5,487 bases of DNA from contig CALHCK010000239.1 of assembly GCA_937936695.1 (NCBI GenBank), positions 1 through 5,487 of the forward strand, read 5' to 3'. Shown in pieces: positions 1 to 5,487 of the stretch (the stretch's first letter is position 1; the number at the start of each line of letters is the position of its first letter). The stretch comes from an uncultured Polaribacter sp. (lineage in GTDB: Bacteria; Bacteroidota; Bacteroidia; Flavobacteriales; Flavobacteriaceae). Under the pieces are notes generated by a model. It did not search any database. It was given only the letters and a program-made list of their open reading frames with translations, and had not been told where the DNA came from. Position numbers and translations under genes: made by a program.

Positions 1-529
1 TGTAATTAATTATCGAATTACTTCCAGATTCATTAAAGTTAAATGATAATCGGTAACTATTTTCACCCGTTATTAAAACTTCAATCAATTTATTATACAA
101 TTGAGGCTTATTTTCATCTAAAAATACAGTAAAAGGAGTACTTCCATACATGTCCTCCATTCTATATTTTCCTTCTTTTAAATATTGAATGTAAAACTTT
201 AATTTTTTTACTACTTTTTCGTTATGAGACCTTGAAACTAAAATAACCCTTATTGTTTCTACTTCATCACTAGCCCCCCCCCAATTAAAAGCAATATTTG
301 TTCCTGTAGAAAATAATGGGTTATTTTGTTCTTTAACAGATATAACGGTATCTAAACTATACCTTCGCTCCTTATAATCATTCATAAATTTAGCTATTAT
401 AAATGCTATAACAAGAGATACTAATAATAACTTCCAGTAAGCTAAAACTTTAAATAAATAGCCTTTTAAATCTATGTTAGGTACAGAATTTACGACTGAA
501 TTTGGATTAAATTTAATTTGGTTATCCAT
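1..529 (-). CDS. Wzc-like polysaccharide co-polymerase / chain-length determinant, N-terminal part (runs off the left edge)
   Basis: The frame is open from the ATG at 529-527 to the window edge, giving 176 residues, so the gene is partial. Residues about 32-50 (starting YWKLLLVSLVIAFIIAKF) form a transmembrane helix after a cytoplasmic N-terminus. A periplasmic Wzz-type region follows, with the segment FNWGG at 81-85 and SRSHNEKVV at 99-107, both of which I recognise from Bacteroidota Wzc/GumC proteins. Such proteins are inner-membrane partners of Wza and control polymerisation and export of capsule or exopolysaccharide; many end in a cytoplasmic BY-kinase domain. That part lies outside the window, so the kinase is unproven. 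The start is only 4 bp after the stop of the Wza-like gene, so the two are almost certainly co-transcribed and translationally close. Codons 83-86 contain a run of nine G, which is reported separately. Family assignment is firm, the enzymatic class is not. Confidence 0.88.
   Translation of the reverse strand, partial: MDNQIKFNPNSVVNSVPNIDLKGYLFKVLAYWKLLLVSLVIAFIIAKFMNDYKERRYSLDTVISVKEQNNPLFSTGTNIAFNWGGASDEVETIRVILVSRSHNEKVVKKLKFYIQYLKEGKYRMEDMYGSTPFTVFLDENKPQLYNKLIEVLITGENSYRLSFNFNESGSNSIINY
274..282 (-). repeat. Homopolymer tract of nine G (C9 on the + strand) inside the Wzc-like gene
   Basis: The coding strand reads TGG GGG GGG GCT for Trp-Gly-Gly-Ala (residues 83-86), making an uninterrupted run of nine G in an otherwise AT-rich gene. 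At nine G the frame is open. With ten G the next codon is TAG (270-272). With eight G the frame reads four codons and then TAG (259-261). Either slip would cut the protein to fewer than 95 residues, within the first half of the periplasmic region. That is the layout of a slipped-strand ON/OFF switch, but actual variation is inferred, not seen. Confidence 0.9.
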
Positions 530-533
530 AAAA

Positions 534-1310
534 CTATAAGTTTCTTGATAAAATAATTGTTGATGTTATTAACGTAAAAATAGATACAAAGGTAGATAAG
601 GTTTGTAAACCTGTTGTTCCAGTTCCCCAAGCCTTTTGTTTTAAAGGAAGTACATTAATATAATCGTTTGGTTGTATGTAAAAAGCATTAGAATTAAGAG
701 CATTAATTTTAGTTAAATCAATAGTATACTTCTCAGCCCCAAAATCAGTAATTCTTATAATTTCAACAGCTTTACGATTTCCTACATTTGTTATGTCCCC
801 AGAATTTGCAATTGCTTCAATAACAGAAACTCTGTTCTGAAACAACACCCTTGTACCAGGATTTGCAACTTCACCTATTACTGTATATTTTATTCCTGAC
901 AATTTTACTGAAACAAATAAGTTTTCTGTTTTTTTTATAAAAGTATGCAACTTAGTTTCTATTTTTTTTCTTACCTCTAAAGTTGTATACCCAAGTACAT
1001 TAATCTCTCCTAATACAGGTAACCTAATATTTCCATAATTATCTATGCTGTAATCAGTAAAATAAGAACCATTACCTATTGTTTGAGCTGTCTCAGTTTC
1101 TTGTTTCTTAAATACAGACACCAATTCTTTGTTTGTCGATTTTATATCAATACGTATTATATCGTCTACTTGTAATTTGTATGGAACATTTGTAATTCGT
1201 TTTATTTTTTTTGTAGTTACAGGTTTCCCTTGTAGATATACCAAATCTTTACTTGGTACACATGAAAAAATAAAAGAACTTAATAAAAATACTAAAAGGT
1301 AATTTTTCAT
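534..1310 (-). CDS. Wza-like polysaccharide export outer-membrane lipoprotein
   Basis: This is a 258-residue lipoprotein of the polysaccharide biosynthesis/export family. From the chosen ATG at 1310 it begins MKNYLLVFLLSSFIFSC, a type II signal peptide with the lipid-modified Cys at residue 17. A Poly_export domain spans about 44-132 (VDDIIRIDI, then DNYGNIRLPVLGEI), followed by one SLBB domain at about 141-220 (TVIGEVANPG, then FYIQPNDYINVLP). A hydrophobic stretch at about 238-255 near the C-terminus matches the place of the outer-membrane helix in Wza. It is smaller than E. coli Wza and has one clear SLBB domain, as is common in Bacteroidota. It would form the outer-membrane exit for capsule or exopolysaccharide with the Wzc-like protein encoded 4 bp downstream. 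In-frame starts also exist at 1325 (ATG) and 1328 (TTG). I prefer 1310 because the signal peptide is then of normal length and a likely -7 element at 1335-1342 leaves almost no leader for the others. Confidence 0.9.
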   Translation of the reverse strand: MKNYLLVFLLSSFIFSCVPSKDLVYLQGKPVTTKKIKRITNVPYKLQVDDIIRIDIKSTNKELVSVFKKQETETAQTIGNGSYFTDYSIDNYGNIRLPVLGEINVLGYTTLEVRKKIETKLHTFIKKTENLFVSVKLSGIKYTVIGEVANPGTRVLFQNRVSVIEAIANSGDITNVGNRKAVEIIRITDFGAEKYTIDLTKINALNSNAFYIQPNDYINVLPLKQKAWGTGTTGLQTLSTFVSIFTLITSTIILSRNL

Positions 1311-1334
1311 TTTAATTTTAATCATCAATAGCTA

Positions 1335-1342
1335 CAAATATA
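1335..1342 (-). promoter_or_regulatory. Candidate -7 element (TATATTTG) for the Wza/Wzc-like operon
   Basis: On the minus strand the sequence is TATATTTG, an exact match to the Bacteroidota -7 consensus TAnnTTTG. It lies 24 bp before the ATG at 1310, which would give a leader of about 18 nt. No TTG is present at the expected 19-bp spacing upstream, so the promoter is only half supported. Its place suggests that the export operon starts here with the Wza-like gene. Confidence 0.42.
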
Positions 1343-1398
1343 CTTTTTAAAAGTGGTTTGCTATAATTTTTTTTATTTTCGTTCCTCAATAAAAAACA

Positions 1399-2175
1399 AT
1401 GGTCAAGTCAATTATAAATTATCTTAAATTTCTTTTTAAATCATCAAATCAACACGGAGTACACTCCCCTTTTGTTTACGATTTAGTTACCAAATGTTTT
1501 TATAAGAAAACGCCTATTAATCTACTTAGTTTATTCTTTACAAAAAAACAACACCTTTTAGACAACAAAACAAGTATTAAAGTCACAGATTTTGGTTCTG
1601 GCTCACGAGTTTTTAAATCAAATGTTCGTAAAGTAGCCGATATTTGTAAAATTGCAGGAGTTTCTAACAAAAAAGCAAGTTTATTAATTCGTTTAGTACA
1701 TTATTTTTCTCCTAAGAATATTTTAGAAATAGGTACATCTGTAGGTTTAGCTACAACAGCCATTAAAATTGCAAATAATACTTCTAATATTACAACTTTA
1801 GAAGGTTGTCCTGAAACTAGTAAGATTGCCAATAATTATTTTAAAAAAAACAATTACAAAAACATCACTTCTATTGTAGGTGATTTTTCTAAAACATTAC
1901 CAAAAACAGTAGAAAACAAGAAATATGATTTTATTTATTTTGATGGAAATCATACTAAAAAAAGCACGTTAGATTATTTTAATACTTGTTTACAGACCAT
2001 ACATAATAATAGTATTTGGGTTTTTGATGATATTTATTGGAGCAATGAAATGCAAGAAGCTTGGACTGAAATTAAAAATCATCCAAAAGTAACTGTAACG
2101 GTAGATATTTTTTACTGGGGAATTGTTTTTTTTAGAAAAGAACAAGAGAAAGAACACTTTAAAATAAGAGTTTAA
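1399..2175 (+). CDS. Class I SAM-dependent methyltransferase, substrate unknown
   Basis: This 258-residue protein has a Rossmann methyltransferase core of the O-methyltransferase/Methyltransf_24 type. Motif I is NILEIGTSVGLA at 108-119, an acidic residue E135 ends the next strand (TTLEG) where the ribose of SAM is usually bound, D162 follows in VGDF, and the strand-4 signature is DFIYFDGNH at 177-185. FDDIYW at 209-214 resembles the metal- or substrate-binding acidic pair of small-molecule O-methyltransferases. The N-terminal segment NQHGVHSPFVYDLV (17-30) is one I recognise from flavobacterial homologues; its role is unknown. No signal peptide or membrane segment is seen, so it should be cytoplasmic. 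TAA at 1390-1392 is in frame just upstream, so 1399 is the first possible ATG. It is divergent from the export operon and 60 bp before the adenosyltransferase gene; neither neighbour reveals the substrate. Confidence 0.88.
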   Translation: MVKSIINYLKFLFKSSNQHGVHSPFVYDLVTKCFYKKTPINLLSLFFTKKQHLLDNKTSIKVTDFGSGSRVFKSNVRKVADICKIAGVSNKKASLLIRLVHYFSPKNILEIGTSVGLATTAIKIANNTSNITTLEGCPETSKIANNYFKKNNYKNITSIVGDFSKTLPKTVENKKYDFIYFDGNHTKKSTLDYFNTCLQTIHNNSIWVFDDIYWSNEMQEAWTEIKNHPKVTVTVDIFYWGIVFFRKEQEKEHFKIRV

Positions 2176-2200
2176 CAGGTTCTTATAAATAGAAACATTG

Positions 2201-2208
2201 TAACTTTA
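2201..2208 (+). promoter_or_regulatory. Possible -7 element (TAACTTTA) before the adenosyltransferase gene
   Basis: TAACTTTA matches seven of eight positions of the Bacteroidota TAnnTTTG element and sits 27 bp before the ATG at 2236. No clear TTG is seen about 19 bp upstream. The gene could instead be read through from the methyltransferase gene, because the 60-bp gap contains no convincing terminator. Confidence 0.3.
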
Positions 2209-2235
2209 CCTTTTTTAATTATAATTAGTTTTACA

Positions 2236-2808
2236 ATGAAAATATATACAAAAACTGGTGATACAGGTACAACAGCTTTATATGGTGGGCAACGAGTAAA
2301 AAAACATCATTTACGTATAGAAAGCTACGGAACTGTAGATGAACTAAATTCTTACATAGGACTAATTAAAGATCAAACAAACAATAACACTGCTAAAACA
2401 TCACTTTTAAAAATTCAAAACGAATTATTTACTCTTGGTGCAATGTTAGCAACTCCAAAAGATAAAGAAACATTAAAAAACGGAAATAATCGTTTAAACA
2501 TTCCTATTGTTAATAAACAATCTATCGCTTTTTTAGAAGCTGAAATAGATAAAATGGATGAAGAACTTCCTCAAATGACTCACTTTATTCTTCCTGGTGG
2601 ACATCAGTCTGTGTCATTTTGTCACATAGCAAGAGCAATTTGTAGACGTGCAGAACGCATAACCGTTGCTTTAAATGACCAAGAGCCAATAAATAATGAC
2701 ATTTTAAAATACCTAAACAGACTTTCTGACTACCTTTTTACGTTGGCACGAATGTTGACTAAAGACCTACAGATAGAGGAAATTAAATGGATTCCTGAAA
2801 AAAATTAA
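2236..2808 (+). CDS. PduO-type cob(I)alamin (corrinoid) adenosyltransferase
   Basis: This 190-residue protein transfers the 5'-deoxyadenosyl group of ATP to the cobalt of a reduced corrinoid, making adenosylcobalamin in the cytoplasm. It is full length for the PduO/MMAB family, which forms trimers of five-helix bundles. The N-terminus KIYTKTGDTGTTALYGG (2-18) is the family's ATP-binding loop. YGTVDELNS (31-39) carries the conserved acidic pair D35-E36, and the hallmark segment RAICRRAER (133-141) and LNRLSDYLF (160-168) follow in the expected order. No propanediol, ethanolamine or cobalamin-biosynthesis gene is nearby. The product may therefore serve a household B12 enzyme such as methylmalonyl-CoA mutase or ribonucleotide reductase, but that is inference. 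Sequence alone does not separate a salvage role from a de novo pathway role. Confidence 0.95.
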   Translation: MKIYTKTGDTGTTALYGGQRVKKHHLRIESYGTVDELNSYIGLIKDQTNNNTAKTSLLKIQNELFTLGAMLATPKDKETLKNGNNRLNIPIVNKQSIAFLEAEIDKMDEELPQMTHFILPGGHQSVSFCHIARAICRRAERITVALNDQEPINNDILKYLNRLSDYLFTLARMLTKDLQIEEIKWIPEKN

Positions 2809-2849
2809 CACGTTCTTTTTTTATTGATTTTATATTTCTTAAAAAAGAC

Positions 2850-2879
2850 TTGCATAATTGCGTAAAAAAATTATTTTTG
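2850..2879 (+). promoter_or_regulatory. Flavobacterial sigma-70-type promoter for the DUF2795 gene
   Basis: A -33 TTG (2850-2852) is followed by a 19-bp spacer and a perfect -7 element TATTTTTG (2872-2879). Elements and spacing agree with the known Bacteroidota housekeeping promoter. Transcription would start near 2885-2887, leaving a leader of about 12-14 nt before the ATG at 2899. This is the best promoter match in the window. Confidence 0.75.
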
Positions 2880-2898
2880 CACAAAAAACAATTAAGAA

Positions 2899-3120
2899 AT
2901 GTATTGGACATTAGAATTAGCATCTTATTTAGCAGATGCACCTTGGCCAGCAACCAAAGATGAGTTAATAGATTATGCTATTAGAACAGGAGCTCCTTTA
3001 GAAGTAGTAGAAAATCTACAAGACATAGAAGATGAAGGTGATGCGTATGATTCAATCATAGAAATTTGGCCAGATTATCCTACCGAAGATGATTATCTTT
3101 GGAATGAGGATGAATACTAA
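2899..3120 (+). CDS. Small acidic DUF2795 family protein, function unknown
   Basis: This 73-residue protein belongs to the DUF2795 family and matches the short, highly conserved version I know from Flavobacteriia. It is very acidic: 21 Asp/Glu against two Lys/Arg and no His. The N-terminal half (LASYLADAPWPATKDELIDY, 7-26) reads as a short helical domain with a conserved PWPATKDEL core. The C-terminus (IIEIWPDYPTEDDYLWNEDEY region, 53-73) is a Trp/Tyr-rich acidic tail. There is no signal peptide or membrane segment, so it should be cytoplasmic. It has its own promoter just upstream and a terminator just downstream, so it appears to be monocistronic. Its place beside secA seems to recur in flavobacteria from memory, but no functional link to protein export is shown. 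The function is unknown. Confidence 0.9.
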   Translation: MYWTLELASYLADAPWPATKDELIDYAIRTGAPLEVVENLQDIEDEGDAYDSIIEIWPDYPTEDDYLWNEDEY

Positions 3121-3131
3121 ACTAAAAATAT

Positions 3132-3158
3132 AAAAGTCTCTAAAGAGGCTTTTTTTTT
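3132..3158 (+). terminator. Rho-independent terminator after the DUF2795 gene
   Basis: AAAAGTCTC (3132-3140) pairs with GAGGCTTTT (3145-3153) around a TAAA loop, a 9-bp stem with one G-T pair. A run of nine T (3150-3158) follows directly. It starts 12 bp after the stop codon and should separate the DUF2795 transcript from secA. Confidence 0.85.
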
Positions 3159-3182
3159 GTTCTTTTTTAGTCAAAAAAAAGT

Positions 3183-3190
3183 TACATTTC
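3183..3190 (+). promoter_or_regulatory. Weak candidate -7 element (TACATTTC) for secA
   Basis: TACATTTC matches seven of eight positions of TAnnTTTG. The nearest upstream TTG (3157-3159) is 23 bp away, longer than the usual spacing of about 19. If used, the secA leader would be roughly 65 nt and would contain the hairpin at 3228-3246. I see no better candidate between the terminator and secA. Confidence 0.22.
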
Positions 3191-3227
3191 AAGTGTTAAA
3201 AACTTGATATTTCATAAAAAACAAACA

Positions 3228-3246
3228 CAATTACACTAAGTAATTG
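3228..3246 (+). repeat. Perfect inverted repeat in the secA leader
   Basis: CAATTAC (3228-3234) and GTAATTG (3240-3246) are perfect inverted copies around a 5-nt loop, ending 16 nt before the secA ATG. In RNA this is a 7-bp hairpin just upstream of the ribosome landing site; in DNA it could be an operator. The repeat is AT-rich and may be chance. Confidence 0.45.
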
Positions 3247-3262
3247 ATAAACATATACTATA

Positions 3263-5487
3263 ATGAATATTTTAAATTCGGTAATTAAACTTTTTGTAGG
3301 TGATAAACAGCAAAAAGATTTAAAAGGTTTACAACCAATTGTTAATAATGTTAGAAAATTTGAAGAAGAATTTTCTAATCTTTCTCACAATCAATTACGT
3401 GCAAAAACAATAGAATTTAAAAATAAAATAAAAGCTGCTACAAAAGAGTTTGATACTAAGATAACTACTTTAGAAGAAGAAGCTAAAACTGCAGACATAG
3501 ACCGTCAAGAAGATATTTATTCAGAAATAGATACTTTAAAAGACAATGCTTACAAAGCATCTGAAGCTGTTTTAGAAGAAATTATGCCAGAGGCTTTTGC
3601 TATTGTAAAAGAAACTGCAAAACGTTTTACAAAAAACACAGAAATAACTGTTACTGCAACTCCTTTTGACAGAGAACTATCTGCAACAAGAGACAATGTT
3701 ACATTAGATGGCGATAATGCTATTTGGGCAAACTCTTGGGATGCTGCCGGTAAAGCTGTTACTTGGGACATGATACACTATGATGTACAACTAATTGGAG
3801 GTTCTGTTTTACACCAAGGTAAAGTTGCCGAAATGATGACAGGAGAAGGTAAAACATTAGTTTCTACCCTACCCGTATACTTAAACGCTTTAACTGGTAA
3901 TGGTGTACATTTGGTTACAGTAAATGATTATTTAGCAAAAAGAGATAAAGCGTGGATGGCTCCGTTGTTTGAATTCCATGGTTTAACTACAGATTGTATA
4001 GATTATCATCAACCTAATTCTGACGCACGTAGAAAAGCATATAATGCAGATATTACATACGGTACTAACAACGAATTTGGTTTCGATTATCTACGTGATA
4101 ATATGGCCAACTCTAAAGACGATTTAGTACAAAGAGCACCTAACTATGCTATTATAGATGAGGTAGATTCTGTTTTAATTGATGATGCCAGAACTCCTTT
4201 AATTATATCGGGTCCTGTACCACAAGGTGATGTACATGAGTTTAATGAATTAAAGCCTTTAGTATCAGAAATTGTAACATTACAAAAACAACACTTAGTT
4301 AGTGTTTTAGCAGAAGCTAAAAAATTAATAGCAAGTGGAGATGATAAAGAGGGTGGTTTTTTACTACTTAGAGTATACAGAGGTTTACCAAAAAATAAGG
4401 CTTTAATAAAATTCTTATCTCAAGAAGGAATTAAACAAATCTTGCAAAAAACAGAAAATTATTACATGCAAGATAATAATAAGTTAATGCCTGAAGTTGA
4501 TAATGATTTATGGTTTGTTGTAGAAGAAAAAAACAATCAAATTGATTTAACAGACAAGGGAATTAACTATTTATCTGAAAAAACACAAAACGAAACCTTT
4601 TTTGTTTTACCTGACATTGGTGTCAAAATTGGAAATATTGATACTTCTGACTTATCAGCAGAAGAAAAAGCTTCTCAGAAAGAAGAGTTATATAAAGACT
4701 TTAATATTAAGAGTGAACGTATTCATACTATGAATCAGCTTTTAAAAGCATACACTGTTTTTGAAAAAGATGTAGAGTATGTTGTAATGGATAATAAAGT
4801 AATGATTGTTGATGAGCAAACAGGTCGTATCATGGATGGTCGTCGTTACTCTGATGGATTACACCAAGCAATTGAAGCTAAAGAGAATGTAAAAATTGAA
4901 GATGCTACACAAACTTTTGCTACTGTAACTTTACAAAATTACTTTAGAATGTATCGTAAACTTTCTGGTATGACAGGTACTGCGATAACGGAAGCTGGAG
5001 AGTTATGGGAAATCTACAAATTAGATGTTGTAGAAATACCTACAAACAGACCTATTCAAAGAAACGATAAAGAAGATTTAATTTATAAGACTGCTCGTGA
5101 AAAATACAACGCGGTTATAGAGGATATTGTTAAACTTGTTGGCGAAAATAGACCTGTTTTAGTAGGTACTACTTCTGTAGAAATCTCTGAATTATTAGGT
5201 AGAATGTTACAAATGCGTAAAATACCTCATAATATTTTAAATGCAAAGTTACACAAACGTGAAGCAGATGTAGTTGCAGAAGCTGGTAAACCAGGAATTG
5301 TAACAATTGCAACAAATATGGCTGGTCGTGGTACAGATATTAAATTATCTGACGAAGTAAAAGCTGCAGGTGGTTTAGCTATTATTGGTACAGAACGTCA
5401 TGACTCTAGACGTGTAGACAGACAGTTAAGAGGTCGTGCAGGACGTCAAGGAGATGTTGGTTCTTCTCAATTCTATGTGGCTTTAGA
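3263..5487 (+). CDS. secA: Preprotein translocase motor ATPase SecA, N-terminal two thirds (runs off the right edge)
   Basis: SecA is the ATPase that drives unfolded preproteins through SecYEG in the inner membrane. The frame is open for 741 codons to the window edge. The helicase motifs appear in order: Walker A GEGKT at 194-198, NDYLAKRD soon after, DEVD (Walker B) at 299-302, VDEQTGR opening the second nucleotide-binding domain at 516-522, TNMAGRGTDI at about 684-693, and QLRGRAGRQGD (motif VI, arginine finger region) at 721-731. The helical scaffold, wing and C-terminal linker lie beyond the edge. Compared with E. coli SecA there are two extra segments, about 122-170 before HYDVQLIGG and a longer preprotein-binding region between about 320 and 500. 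Both are normal in Bacteroidota, whose SecA is about 1100 residues. No Shine-Dalgarno sequence precedes the ATG; the N-terminus MNILNSVIKLFVGDKQQKDLK fits the family, so the start is safe. Confidence 0.97.
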   Translation, partial: MNILNSVIKLFVGDKQQKDLKGLQPIVNNVRKFEEEFSNLSHNQLRAKTIEFKNKIKAATKEFDTKITTLEEEAKTADIDRQEDIYSEIDTLKDNAYKASEAVLEEIMPEAFAIVKETAKRFTKNTEITVTATPFDRELSATRDNVTLDGDNAIWANSWDAAGKAVTWDMIHYDVQLIGGSVLHQGKVAEMMTGEGKTLVSTLPVYLNALTGNGVHLVTVNDYLAKRDKAWMAPLFEFHGLTTDCIDYHQPNSDARRKAYNADITYGTNNEFGFDYLRDNMANSKDDLVQRAPNYAIIDEVDSVLIDDARTPLIISGPVPQGDVHEFNELKPLVSEIVTLQKQHLVSVLAEAKKLIASGDDKEGGFLLLRVYRGLPKNKALIKFLSQEGIKQILQKTENYYMQDNNKLMPEVDNDLWFVVEEKNNQIDLTDKGINYLSEKTQNETFFVLPDIGVKIGNIDTSDLSAEEKASQKEELYKDFNIKSERIHTMNQLLKAYTVFEKDVEYVVMDNKVMIVDEQTGRIMDGRRYSDGLHQAIEAKENVKIEDATQTFATVTLQNYFRMYRKLSGMTGTAITEAGELWEIYKLDVVEIPTNRPIQRNDKEDLIYKTAREKYNAVIEDIVKLVGENRPVLVGTTSVEISELLGRMLQMRKIPHNILNAKLHKREADVVAEAGKPGIVTIATNMAGRGTDIKLSDEVKAAGGLAIIGTERHDSRRVDRQLRGRAGRQGDVGSSQFYVAL

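Noticed and set aside
1311..1328. Longer Wza-like start at TTG 1328 or ATG 1325
   Set aside because: These add MMIKIK before a normal signal peptide and would fall at or next to the transcription start predicted from TATATTTG at 1335-1342. ATG 1310 fits better, though 1325 cannot be excluded.
1357..1381. TTTG (1357-1360) plus TATTTTCG (1374-1381) as a complete promoter for the methyltransferase gene
   Set aside because: The spacer is only 13 bp against the usual 19 or so, and the -7 element has one mismatch. It is mentioned only as a possible -7 element.
2164..2186. Inverted repeat ATAAGA / TCTTAT at the end of the methyltransferase gene, considered as a terminator
   Set aside because: Only six A-T-rich pairs, an 11-nt loop and no T-run. 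Not convincing.
2814..2848. Inverted repeat TCTTTTTT / AAAAAAGA after the adenosyltransferase gene, considered as a terminator
   Set aside because: The stem is almost all A-T with a loop of about 19 nt and no T-run after the right arm, which overlaps the approach to the DUF2795 promoter. It is more likely chance in AT-rich DNA.
3162..3181. CTTTTTT / AAAAAAAG inverted repeat after the terminator
   Set aside because: Pure A-T arms with a 4-nt loop; likely a by-product of low-complexity DNA, with no gene on the other strand to terminate.
3550..3771. Open reading frame of 73 codons on the minus strand
   Set aside because: It lies wholly inside secA, antisense, and its translation resembles no family I know. 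SecA coding is certain here.

Overview
The window is AT-rich DNA (roughly 30% G+C by eye) that looks like a member of the Flavobacteriaceae (Bacteroidota). The evidence is a Wza/Wzc pair of the flavobacterial type, a small acidic DUF2795 protein next to secA, a SecA with the insertions typical of Bacteroidota, starts without clear Shine-Dalgarno sequences, and promoter elements of the Bacteroidota form (-33 TTG, -7 TAnnTTTG). Genus cannot be decided from this window.

Left part (1-1310, minus strand): the first two genes of what looks like a capsule or exopolysaccharide export operon. A Wza-like outer-membrane lipoprotein is followed 4 bp later by a Wzc-like inner-membrane co-polymerase, whose gene runs off the left edge after 176 residues. 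The two proteins would form the envelope-spanning export channel and its inner-membrane partner. Early in the Wzc-like gene lies an in-frame run of nine G (nine C on the + strand). A slip of one base in either direction meets a stop codon at once or within five codons, so it is a good candidate for a phase-variation switch.

Middle part (1311-3158, plus strand): an 88-bp divergent intergenic region, then a class I SAM-dependent methyltransferase of unknown substrate, a PduO-type cob(I)alamin adenosyltransferase, and a 73-residue DUF2795 protein. The last has the clearest promoter in the window (TTG, 19 bp, TATTTTTG) and is followed by a strong rho-independent terminator, so it is probably its own transcription unit. 

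Right part (3159-5487, plus strand): a 104-bp leader with a small perfect hairpin but no SecM-like leader ORF, then secA, cut by the right edge after 741 codons, just past helicase motif VI.

Apart from the export pair, the genes are conserved housekeeping or unknown genes with no obvious shared pathway. I see no RNA gene, CRISPR array, insertion sequence or new multi-gene system. No stretch longer than 300 bases lacks a gene.
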